From: Lewinella sp. JB7
Lineage (GTDB): Bacteria; Bacteroidota; Bacteroidia; Chitinophagales; Saprospiraceae
NCBI RefSeq assembly: GCF_024297185.1
Contig: NZ_JANCTD010000004.1
Coordinates: 396,207-460,206, forward strand
Length of the DNA: 64,000 nucleotides
Direction: 5' to 3'
Below are positions 26,664-33,455 of the stretch, piece after piece. The first letter of the stretch is position 1. The number at the start of each line of letters is the position of its first letter. The translations under genes were made by a program, and so were the position numbers. A model generated the notes under the pieces. It made no database searches and was not told where the DNA came from. It worked only from the letters and a program-made list of their open reading frames with translations.

Positions 26664-27050
26664 TCACTCAGCGATCAACATTGATCTGAAATACTTCAGG
26701 ATACATTGGCTCCCAGTTTCGTCTATTACAATTATATCTCCATTTATATATAATACTTCCTCAAAGGGCATCATCTGCGGGCAATTCTTTGAACTAAAAT
26801 TTGCGTCTAATTCAAGATGTCCATCGTAATCTCGATATACCCTAAATCTATGATATCTGCCTGGATTAGATGATACGTATTCGACCCAGTTGCCCCCATC
26901 ACATCCACCCGACCAATATGCTGATATGGGCACTCCACTCGGACGCTTGAATGGTTCGCATGGAACAGGAGTTAACAACCATATGAAAGCACAAGAGATA
27001 GCCACGCAGGTTATTACAACTTTTACCCAAAATGAAGTTTTACTGTTCAT
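26664..27050 (-). CDS. Small membrane-anchored protein, candidate Rhs immunity protein
   Basis: A 128-residue protein of no recognised family. One hydrophobic helix (VKVVITCVAISCAFIWLLT, about residues 9-27) is followed by a soluble ~100-residue domain with four Cys residues and a YHRFRVYRDYDGHLELD strand. The ATG at 27050 overlaps the end of the broken Rhs toxin frame (stop 27042-27040); alternative ATGs lie 6 and 9 bases earlier. An AT-rich small gene directly after an Rhs toxin tip usually encodes immunity, which is the inference here. It appears intact although the toxin is not. Confidence 0.55.
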   Translation of the reverse strand: MNSKTSFWVKVVITCVAISCAFIWLLTPVPCEPFKRPSGVPISAYWSGGCDGGNWVEYVSSNPGRYHRFRVYRDYDGHLELDANFSSKNCPQMMPFEEVLYINGDIIVIDETGSQCILKYFRSMLIAE

Positions 27051-27876
27051 CACCATCATCTTTGTCGCGAAAGAGATCCAGAAATTTTTGTATTTCGCTT
27101 TTTCTAACATGGTATGAAGTGGGCCCAGTCTCAGAATCGTAGGTAACCCGATCAAAGTAATCTTGATAGCGGTTCTTTACCGCATTAGGTGCAATATTGA
27201 TTGTAAATGGAGAGGCATCATTTACCTCCGGGTCAGCATTCAGCACATCGCAACCGAATGTAGCACAGTTATTAGAAAATAAATCGTATGATTCTCGACC
27301 TTGGTCATAGTTGGGACCGGGATTGCTTTCGCCCAACTTGGATTCAGCATAATCTAGCATGGCCTGATAATTATCGTTCTCAATGTACGCTCCTTCGATA
27401 TCACCTCCCTGTCCTGACCGCTTAGATATAGCTCTCATGACCCCATTAAGAGATCGTTGAGTGGGTTTGCCGTCCTTACCGAGCTTGACATCAGGAATAC
27501 TGTAGTTTCTAACTCTCCCTTTTGTGCTATCACTTGTAGCGTACCCACCATACTCGTAATAACGAGTTCCTCCTGTCTCATTGTCAATCAAAAGTACTCC
27601 AGCATGCCCAAGAGGTTGTCGTCCTAGTCGAGATTACGTATCCACCCTGTAGTTCGGGAAGACAATGAGGATGCCATCTCTTCCATCAGGGTCGAATCCA
27701 TTAACCGGATTGTTGTAGACGTAATTATATGGATTGATCCAAGTATACTTCTCAGCATTCGGGTCAACTACATTCCACCTCGCTATGGCCGGATCATACC
27801 ACCTTGCCCCGTAATCGTACAAGCCCAGCTACTCGTTCAGCTCCTTGCCATTATAGCGGTAACGATGATTACCCAA
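27040..27876 (-). pseudogene. Rhs-repeat protein C-terminus with toxin tip, broken by two nonsense codons
   Basis: One frame reads through the hallmark Rhs core end: YRYNGKELNE, stop, [38 protein letters not shown]. It continues to FPNYRVDT, stop, SRLGRQPLGHAGVLLIDNE and a ~180-residue tip. The stops are TAG at 27831-27829 and TAA at 27636-27634, each one G-to-T change from a Glu codon (GAG, GAA). No frameshift is present. The tip has GHAGVLL (His) before DLFSNNCATFGCD (Cys), an order seen in permuted papain/LRAT-like folds, so a peptidase or acyltransferase toxin is possible. The rest of the large Rhs gene is absent: the sequence begins abruptly beside the exbD terminator. Confidence 0.85.
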
Positions 27877-27880
27877 CACA

Positions 27881-27915
27881 AAAAAGCCGCTCCCCCATCC
27901 GGGGAAGCGGCTTTT
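27881..27915 (-). terminator. Terminator of the exb cluster
   Basis: Stem AAAAGCCGCT..CCCC / GGGG..AGCGGCTTTT with one bulge. Read on the minus strand it ends in T6, downstream of exbD2. The Rhs remnant starts right behind it. Confidence 0.85.
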
Positions 27916-27946
27916 CAACTACTCATGGGAGTATAGCTGGGTTGAC

Positions 27947-28423
27947 CTAATCGAGATTACCCGTCCGCTTACCGGCGGAGTAGTTGATCTTGAGCTGGTT
28001 GCTCTTGCGGAGCTTGGTCTTGACGTCCTGAACGATGCCCATGGTGACTTCGCCGTCGACGCGCAGGGAGGAGGTGATCCGGGAGCGCTTGGCTTCGGGG
28101 AGCTTCACCTTGTGCTGTTCGAGGAACAGGGGGATGTCGTCGACCGTGGAGATCTTGTCGCCCAGCTGGATGCGGGGGGAGGTGCCGTAGACCGACTGGT
28201 ACTGCTGGGTAGGCCGGCCGATGTAGATGTAGTTAACGAGGGACTTCTCGTCGAGTTTCGTGAGCTGGGTGGCTTCGGGGGTATTGACCTGCAGTTTGAG
28301 GTCGGAGTCCCGAAGTACGGTCACCATCATGAAGAAGAAGAGCAACATGAAGATGATATCCGGCAGCGAGGCGGTCGAGATGGCGGGGGATGCTTTGCCG
28401 CGCTTCTTGCTAAACTTGGACAT
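27947..28423 (-). CDS. ExbD/TolR-family biopolymer transport protein (second copy)
   Basis: A 158-residue single-pass inner-membrane protein. After a basic start (SKFSKKRGKA), the helix SLPDIIFMLLFFFMMVTVL holds the essential Asp (about residue 22) that carries protons. The periplasmic part ends in a basic tail (KINYSAGKRTGNLD). With ExbB and a second ExbD it would power TonB-type transport. It is last in the cluster, 125 bases after exbD1 with a hairpin between. Confidence 0.93.
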   Translation of the reverse strand: MSKFSKKRGKASPAISTASLPDIIFMLLFFFMMVTVLRDSDLKLQVNTPEATQLTKLDEKSLVNYIYIGRPTQQYQSVYGTSPRIQLGDKISTVDDIPLFLEQHKVKLPEAKRSRITSSLRVDGEVTMGIVQDVKTKLRKSNQLKINYSAGKRTGNLD

Positions 28424-28505
28424 AGGAGCTATAAATTTTGAATTCGTGGCTGAAGGTCAGATGACCCCGGAGGAAAAATTGGTGGGCAGCGGGTCAGGAA
28501 AGAGA

Positions 28506-28535
28506 GGGCCGGACAGTTGTACGCTGATCCGGCCC
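28506..28535. terminator. Hairpin between the two exbD genes
   Basis: Perfect arms GGGCCGGA (28506-28513) and TCCGGCCC (28528-28535), with CAG/CTG pairing further in. On the minus strand it is followed by a pyrimidine-rich stretch without a strong T run, so it may attenuate expression or protect an mRNA end rather than fully terminate. Confidence 0.5.
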
Positions 28536-28548
28536 CTTCGTCTTTTCC

Positions 28549-29106
28549 TTACTGCTCCTCACCGAAGTTGGTGGGTTCCGCTTCCGAAAGTACCATGGGG
28601 ATTTCGTCGCGGATCGCCTTACGCTGGGCAAAGGGCATCTCTTCGGAGTAGGGCTGCCCGTAACGGCGTTGTGACAGCTCGTCCCAGAGATCATCGTAGG
28701 CACCCTTCAACTCGTTGTATACGGCCAGGTAGGTATCGTAGTCGGTACCGCGGTCGTTCTTGAGCGAGATGATGGCGTTGCGGGGCCCTTCGGCCAGGTC
28801 GGGACGCTTGGTGGGATTCATGATGAATTCCTTGGCCCGCTCACGCAGTTCGCCAATCCGGGCCGGCTCCTCGCGGACGAGCAGCTGGTTTTGCGCATTA
28901 ACAAGTACGGAGAATACGTTCCGTTCCTTCAGTCGGGTAATGTCAGGCTCTTCGTCGGACCAGGGTGGCAACTTCACGAGGATACCCTTGTCTTCGGCGA
29001 TAGTGGTCGTGACCAGGAAGAAGATCAGCAGCAGGAAGGCGATGTCCGCCATGGATCCTGCATTGATCTCATTGTTCATCCGGTCTCTCGTTTTGGTCTT
29101 AGCCAT
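28549..29106 (-). CDS. ExbD/TolR-family biopolymer transport protein (first copy)
   Basis: A 185-residue inner-membrane protein with the conserved NEINAGSMADIAFLLLIFF helix; the Asp near residue 21 is the proton carrier. The periplasmic region is longer than in exbD2 and diverged from it, as is usual for Bacteroidota, where two different ExbD proteins pair with one ExbB. It starts 21 bases after the 4-TM gene. Confidence 0.93.
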   Translation of the reverse strand: MAKTKTRDRMNNEINAGSMADIAFLLLIFFLVTTTIAEDKGILVKLPPWSDEEPDITRLKERNVFSVLVNAQNQLLVREEPARIGELRERAKEFIMNPTKRPDLAEGPRNAIISLKNDRGTDYDTYLAVYNELKGAYDDLWDELSQRRYGQPYSEEMPFAQRKAIRDEIPMVLSEAEPTNFGEEQ

Positions 29107-29127
29107 GGTCGTATCGTTTTGTAAAGG

Positions 29128-29634
29128 TTACTTGAAGATACCGCGAATGCCGAAAACAACGAGCGTCAGGAAGGCCAGGCCGAGCATGATGAGCGCGGTG
29201 AGGATGGCCCCACTGATGAACTTCAGGTTGCCGGACGTAATGGTGGCTTCCTGCGAAGTTTCGAATTTGTTGATGGCGTTTACGATCTCGGGATCGGTAG
29301 CCTCACCACTGGCCATCGAGTAGCCGATGAAAAGGATGAGGGCGAGTCCGATCAGACCGGCGATCCCCTTCAGCGAGCCTTTGGGGTTGCTGGCCATCTG
29401 GGCCACGCCGAAGATCAGCGCGACCACGAAAGCCAATCCGGTCAGTAGGAGGGAAATGTAGATACCGAAGTTAAAGATGCCGGTTTCGTACGTTTCGGGG
29501 GTTTTGTCGTTCTGCAGCAGCAGTTCCCGGGTGTTGGCGTCGGCCGAGAAGATCGCGGCCAGGAAGATAACGGTGATCAGCACTCCAATCCCGAAGGCCA
29601 GGGCCTGGCCGTACTTGTTCAAAAATGAATACAT
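29128..29634 (-). CDS. Four-helix membrane protein of the exb cluster
   Basis: A 168-residue hydrophobic protein with four predicted membrane helices at about 14-32, 50-76, 88-105 and 138-165. No enzyme motif is seen. Its place between exbB and exbD1 with short spacers suggests an accessory part of the energy-transducing complex. I cannot name the family. Confidence 0.75.
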   Translation of the reverse strand: MYSFLNKYGQALAFGIGVLITVIFLAAIFSADANTRELLLQNDKTPETYETGIFNFGIYISLLLTGLAFVVALIFGVAQMASNPKGSLKGIAGLIGLALILFIGYSMASGEATDPEIVNAINKFETSQEATITSGNLKFISGAILTALIMLGLAFLTLVVFGIRGIFK

Positions 29635-29661
29635 AATTGATTGGATTTTGCGAGCGACCGA

Positions 29662-30384
29662 TTAGAGCCGGGGACGGGTGAAGGTATTGTTGGTGGCCAT
29701 GATGTCTACCAGCGCGATAGATGCATCCTCCATTTTGTTAACGATACCGTCGATCTTGTTGACGATGTAGTTGTACAGGATCTGCAGAATAATGGCGACG
29801 ACCAGACCGAATACCGTGGTCAACAGGGCCACCTTAATACCACCGGCTACAACCGCGGGGCTCAGGTCACCGACCGTCTCGATCCGGTTAAAGGCCTGGA
29901 TCATACCGATTACCGTACCCATGAAGCCAAGCATCGGAGCAATGGCGATGAAGAGCGAGATCCAGACCAGACCGCGCTCGAGCAGGCCCATCTGTACCGA
30001 TCCGTAGCTCACGATGGCTTTCTCGACGGCGTCAGGACCTTCGGCGCTGTGGCGTAGACCCTCGTAAAGGACGCTGGCGGTGGGGCCGGGGGTAGACTTC
30101 GCGACTTCTTTGGCACCCTCTACGTCACCCGCTTCGAGGCGCTCGCCGATGCGGGAGAGAAGCTTGTCGGTGTTGGTGGAGGCCAGGTTGAGGGTGATGA
30201 TCCGCTCGATACAGAACGCCAGACCGAGGATCAGACAGATCAGTACGATCGCCATGAACCGCCAGTCACCGTCGATGAAGTTCTTCTTCAGAACCTGAAA
30301 ACCTTCGGATTCTTGAGCTGCCAGGTCCGCTGCGGAAAAGGCTACCAGCGAAAGAACCGCCAGTGGTTTAAATAGATGTCGCAT
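29662..30384 (-). CDS. MotA/TolQ/ExbB proton channel family protein
   Basis: A 240-residue ExbB-type protein. An N-terminal signal-like helix (LAVLSLVAFSAADLAAQ) is followed by TM helices at about 41-61, 140-162 and 185-206. The conserved MLGFMGTVIGMIQAF and GIKVALLTTVFGLVVAI regions are present. It forms the stator pentamer around ExbD and uses the proton gradient to energise outer-membrane TonB-dependent receptors such as the one at 4477. It is first in the cluster. Confidence 0.93.
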   Translation of the reverse strand: MRHLFKPLAVLSLVAFSAADLAAQESEGFQVLKKNFIDGDWRFMAIVLICLILGLAFCIERIITLNLASTNTDKLLSRIGERLEAGDVEGAKEVAKSTPGPTASVLYEGLRHSAEGPDAVEKAIVSYGSVQMGLLERGLVWISLFIAIAPMLGFMGTVIGMIQAFNRIETVGDLSPAVVAGGIKVALLTTVFGLVVAIILQILYNYIVNKIDGIVNKMEDASIALVDIMATNNTFTRPRL

Positions 30385-30460
30385 AGCCGTATTTGAGGTT
30401 GACGAAATTGTTTGCGTGATAATAAGATGATGACCCTACGCATTATGGTGTAAGGTACTG

Positions 30461-30548
30461 CGGAGAAGAAGGGATTCGAACCCTCGATACGGGGTTACCG
30501 TATATACGCTTTCCAGGCGTACCTCTTCAACCACTCGAGCACTTCTCC
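30461..30548 (-). tRNA. tRNA-Ser (GGA)
   Basis: The minus strand gives an 88-base tRNA with a long variable arm. The acceptor GGAGAAG (from 30548) pairs with CTTCTCC, with discriminator G at 30461. The anticodon stem TACGC/GCGTA encloses loop CTGGAAA, giving anticodon GGA. The T arm is AGGG-TTCGAAT-CCCT. CCA is not encoded. Confidence 0.95.
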
Positions 30549-30879
30549 AAAATGAAATTCTTGTCAATAATGGCCGTCACCCGTTGGTGAAAGCCGAAAG
30601 AAGTGCAGTGTGTGTGGGGGGGTTACCATATAGACGCGTTAGCCTACGGCTGATCGTCGTTCCTCCTCAGAGTTCCAGGCGTACCGCTGAAGCCACTCGA
30701 GCACTTCTCCAAAATATTCTTGTCAATATACCGCTTCTTCATCAAGAAGCGGGCAGCGCCGACCGGGTGGCCAGGGGCGCGGGCATAGACGCAAAAATTG
30801 TAAAAACGTTCAACAAAACAAAATTTTTATCGGCCCCCCATAAAATAAGCAGTAGCCCTTCGACGTCATCTTGATCACC
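30549..30879. other. Gap between tRNA-Ser and tatD containing a decayed tRNA copy
   Basis: No protein gene is supportable. It holds the tRNA-Ser remnant described separately, duplicated flanking sequence, and an AT-rich stretch after 30790 with A/T runs before the tatD stop. Confidence 0.5.
30599..30710 (-). pseudogene. Decayed tRNA-Ser copy
   Basis: About 160 bases from the intact tRNA, bases 30672-30710 repeat its 5' half (GGAGAAGTGCTCGAGTGG, then TACGCCTGGAA) with few changes. Bases 30617-30635 resemble its variable arm (GGGGTTACCATATAGACGC). About 34 unrelated bases interrupt the anticodon arm, and no intact T arm or 3' acceptor strand is left. The flank TTCTTGTCAATA follows both copies, so this was a tandem duplication. 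Confidence 0.7.
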
Positions 30880-31671
30880 TCAAGCTAAGGCATTTTCCGC
30901 AAAGCGGTCAAGTTCAAACAGTTGCCGCGCGTTCGCGGAGGTGATCCTTCCCACTTCCCCGACCGGCAATTCCCACAGGGCGGAAATTTTTTTCGCAACG
31001 TGCGGTAGAAAGGCCGATTCGTTCCGTTTACCCCGGTACGGAGTGGGTGCAAGATATGGCGCGTCGGTTTCTAAAACGATTCGATCTTTCGGTGCCGCCC
31101 GAATAACCGGCTCCAGCCCCCCGTTCTTAAAGGTCGCTACCCCCCCGATACCCAGGTAAAAACCGTAGTCCAGCGCCCGGGCGGCCTGTTCCTCACCGCC
31201 GGTGAAGCAGTGAAATACGCCGCGTAGCCGTTGGTCACCGATTTCACCGATCAGCTCCAGGAGCTCGTCTATCGACTCCCGGGCGTGAATGCTGATGGGC
31301 AGGTCATAATCGATCGCCCAGCCGCACTGACGTACGAAGGCCTCCTCCTGCTGCCGACGGTAAGTTTTATCCCAGTACAGGTCCATGCCGATCTCGCCGA
31401 TGGCCACCCACTTCCTTTGTGACAGACGGGCCTCCACCTCGGCCAGTTCTTCCTCCACGTCGGCGCCTACGCTCACCGGGTGCAGACCGATCATCGCGTG
31501 GCAGTAGTCCGGATAGTCCCGCTCCAGGCTCAGCATTTGTTCGTGGGTACTCCGGTCGATGGCCGGCAGCAGGACCCTTTCCACGCCTGCGTCGCGGGCG
31601 CGCTGCATCATGGCGGGGCGATCCGCGGTAAACTTATCGCTGTAGAGATGGGCGTGGGTGTCGATGAACAT
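30880..31671 (-). CDS. TatD-family metal-dependent hydrolase
   Basis: A 263-residue TIM-barrel hydrolase. Metal-binding motifs are intact: FIDTHAHLYSDKF at the start, AIGEIGMDLYWDK (about 93), LPISIHARES, GVFHCFTGGEEQA and LETDAPYLAPTPYRGK. TatD proteins are 3'-5' exonucleases or D-aminoacyl-tRNA deacylase-like enzymes. It is divergent from the RNase H gene by 34 bases. Confidence 0.95.
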   Translation of the reverse strand: MFIDTHAHLYSDKFTADRPAMMQRARDAGVERVLLPAIDRSTHEQMLSLERDYPDYCHAMIGLHPVSVGADVEEELAEVEARLSQRKWVAIGEIGMDLYWDKTYRRQQEEAFVRQCGWAIDYDLPISIHARESIDELLELIGEIGDQRLRGVFHCFTGGEEQAARALDYGFYLGIGGVATFKNGGLEPVIRAAPKDRIVLETDAPYLAPTPYRGKRNESAFLPHVAKKISALWELPVGEVGRITSANARQLFELDRFAENALA

Positions 31672-31692
31672 TCGGGGCTGGCTACTGGGAAT

Positions 31693-31700
31693 TACCTTCG
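31693..31700 (+). promoter_or_regulatory. -7 box of the RNase H gene
   Basis: TACCTTCG ends 5 bases before the ATG at 31706, another near-leaderless arrangement. Confidence 0.45.
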
Positions 31701-31705
31701 CGGCT

Positions 31706-32359
31706 ATGGCTAAGCAGAAATTTTACGTCGTCTGGATGGGACATGTGCCGGGGGTGTATACCGACTGGCCGACGGCCAAGCAACAGATCGACGGCTACAA
31801 AGGTGCAAAGTATAAATCCTTTCCCGACCGCGGACAGGCCGAAGCGGCCTTCAGGAAGGGATTCGCCAGCTACCTCAACCAGGCCCTCGTGGCTCCTTCC
31901 GGAAAAACATCGCGCCCGCGGCCCCGCCCCGGCAACTTCCCGACCACGGATACCATCATCGGTAAGAGCATCAGCGTGGATGCGGCCTGCTCCGGCAACC
32001 CCGGCCGCATGGAATACCAGGGCGTGACCACCTCCGGCAAACGACAGATCTTTCACCGCGCCTTCCCCCTCGGCACCAATAACATCGGCGAGTTCCTGGC
32101 CCTCGTGCACGCGCTGGCATTCCTCCAGAAACAACAGCAACCCGACCTACCGATCTACACAGACTCCAAGATCGCCATGGGCTGGGTCAGGAAGGGAAAG
32201 TGCAAGACCACGCTCCCGCGCAACGCCAAAACCGCGGAGCTCTACGACCTCATCGACCGGGGAGAACAGTGGCTGCGCGATAATAAGATCACCAACCCCA
32301 TCTATAAGTGGAAGACCGAAGTATGGGGCGAGATTCCGGCGGATTTCGGGCGGAAGTAA
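31706..32359 (+). CDS. Ribonuclease H with N-terminal viroplasmin domain
   Basis: A 217-residue type I RNase H. Residues 1-50 form the viroplasmin/hybrid-binding domain (KFYVVWMGHVPGVYTDW, KSFPDRGQAEAAF). The catalytic domain starts at about 90 with SVDAACSGNPGRMEY, then NNIGEFLALVHAL and IYTDSKIAMGW, giving the Asp, Glu and Asp of the active site. It removes RNA from RNA-DNA hybrids. The start at 31706 fits both the -7 box and the domain edge; a longer frame from 31658 overlaps tatD. Confidence 0.93.
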   Translation: MAKQKFYVVWMGHVPGVYTDWPTAKQQIDGYKGAKYKSFPDRGQAEAAFRKGFASYLNQALVAPSGKTSRPRPRPGNFPTTDTIIGKSISVDAACSGNPGRMEYQGVTTSGKRQIFHRAFPLGTNNIGEFLALVHALAFLQKQQQPDLPIYTDSKIAMGWVRKGKCKTTLPRNAKTAELYDLIDRGEQWLRDNKITNPIYKWKTEVWGEIPADFGRK

Positions 32360-32401
32360 TCGTCCCACCACATCACCAGCAAATACGACCATCCGCCAAG
32401 G

Positions 32402-32436
32402 GCGACCACCAGCGAGCCCGCGAGCGATACCACCCT
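32402..32436. repeat. Solo copy related to the 56-bp repeat
   Basis: This spacer between convergent RNase H and def genes contains GCGACCACCAGCGA followed by GCCCGCGAGCGA, the same words as the array at 42329-42756. Both sites touch the stop codon of a minus-strand gene. Confidence 0.6.
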
Positions 32437-32992
32437 ACCCTCTCACGAACTTCATCCGGTACTTCAGATCGATATCCCCCTTCTTGATCTTTTCGAGCTT
32501 CCGCTTGACGAGTCGTTTCTTCAGGGGCTTGAGCATCTCGGTAAACAGGATGCCCTCGATGTGATCGTATTCGTGCTGGACGACCCGGGCGTTCATGCCG
32601 TTGAAGGTGCGGGTATGGGTAACGAAGTTCTCGTCCTGAAAACGGATGGTGACCTCCTCGGGCCGGTCGACGTCGCCGGTGATGTCGGGAATGCTGAGGC
32701 AACCTTCGCCGTAGCTCCAGTCTTCTCCCGCTTCCTCCAGGATCTCGGCGTTGATGAATACCTGCCGGATGCCCAGATCTTCCTTCCCCTCCTCCTGCAT
32801 GGGCCGGCTGTCGATCACGAACAGTCGGATGCTGCGGCCGATTTGGGGGGCCGCCAGGCCGACGCCGTTCGCCTCCTCCATGGTTTCCCACATGTCGGAA
32901 ATGAGCTGGGCCAGTTCCGGATAGTCCGGAGTGATGGGCTGGGCCACTTTCTTCAGTACGGGCTGGCCGTACGCGTAGATCGGTAGGATCAT
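32435..32992 (-). CDS. def: Peptide deformylase
   Basis: A 185-residue metalloenzyme that removes formyl from the N-terminal Met of new proteins. All three motifs are intact: GVGLAAPQIG (about 44), EGCLSIP (about 104) and QHEYDHIEG (about 144) with the two His ligands and catalytic Glu. It lies 43 bases downstream of ruvX on the same strand. Confidence 0.97.
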   Translation of the reverse strand: MILPIYAYGQPVLKKVAQPITPDYPELAQLISDMWETMEEANGVGLAAPQIGRSIRLFVIDSRPMQEEGKEDLGIRQVFINAEILEEAGEDWSYGEGCLSIPDITGDVDRPEEVTIRFQDENFVTHTRTFNGMNARVVQHEYDHIEGILFTEMLKPLKKRLVKRKLEKIKKGDIDLKYRMKFVRG

Positions 32993-33035
32993 GTAGTCTA
33001 ATTTACCCCAGGTTCACGGGCGGAAAACCGCAAGT

Positions 33036-33446
33036 TTACCTTCTTTCTTCCAAAAAGTCCTGTAAAATAAGCGCGGCGGCAATCCGGTCGACTTCCGTTT
33101 TGTCGCGGCGGCGTTTCTTCTTCATCCCCATGGCGAGCATACTTTCCCGGGCGCGCCGGCTGGTATAGAACTCATCCTGGCGGTGAAGCGTGATGCCGGG
33201 ATACCGGCGACGAAATTTGCGTTCGAAGCCGACGATCTCGGTCTGAATGGGATTGGCCACGCCGTCCAGCGCGCGGGACTCCCCGATCACCAGATCGCTG
33301 ACTTCTTCCCGTTGCAGATATTCATCCAGCCAGTCCAACAGCTTACCGGTCGGTACGGTTTCCAGCCCGCTCGCAATGAGCTGCAGGGGGTCGGTGGCGG
33401 CTACGCCGCACTTCTTGATTCCGTAGTCGATGGCCAGGATACGCAC
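33036..33446 (-). CDS. ruvX: Putative Holliday junction resolvase / pre-16S rRNA nuclease YqgF
   Basis: A 136-residue RNase H-like fold protein: LAIDYGIKKCGVAATD at the N-terminus holds the first Asp, VIGES is in the middle, and DEFYTSRRARE and KTEVDRIAAALILQDFL close the protein. The bacterial family is implicated in processing the 5' end of 16S rRNA. It starts 9 bases after the efflux permease stop. Confidence 0.93.
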   Translation of the reverse strand: MRILAIDYGIKKCGVAATDPLQLIASGLETVPTGKLLDWLDEYLQREEVSDLVIGESRALDGVANPIQTEIVGFERKFRRRYPGITLHRQDEFYTSRRARESMLAMGMKKKRRRDKTEVDRIAAALILQDFLEERR

Positions 33447-33455
33447 GGTGGCAAG

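Noticed and set aside
26521..26829. Frame with a signal-peptide-like start
   Set aside because: It runs antisense to the candidate immunity gene and shows no domain.
30599..30710. Second functional tRNA-Ser
   Set aside because: Anticodon arm interrupted, T arm and 3' acceptor strand missing.
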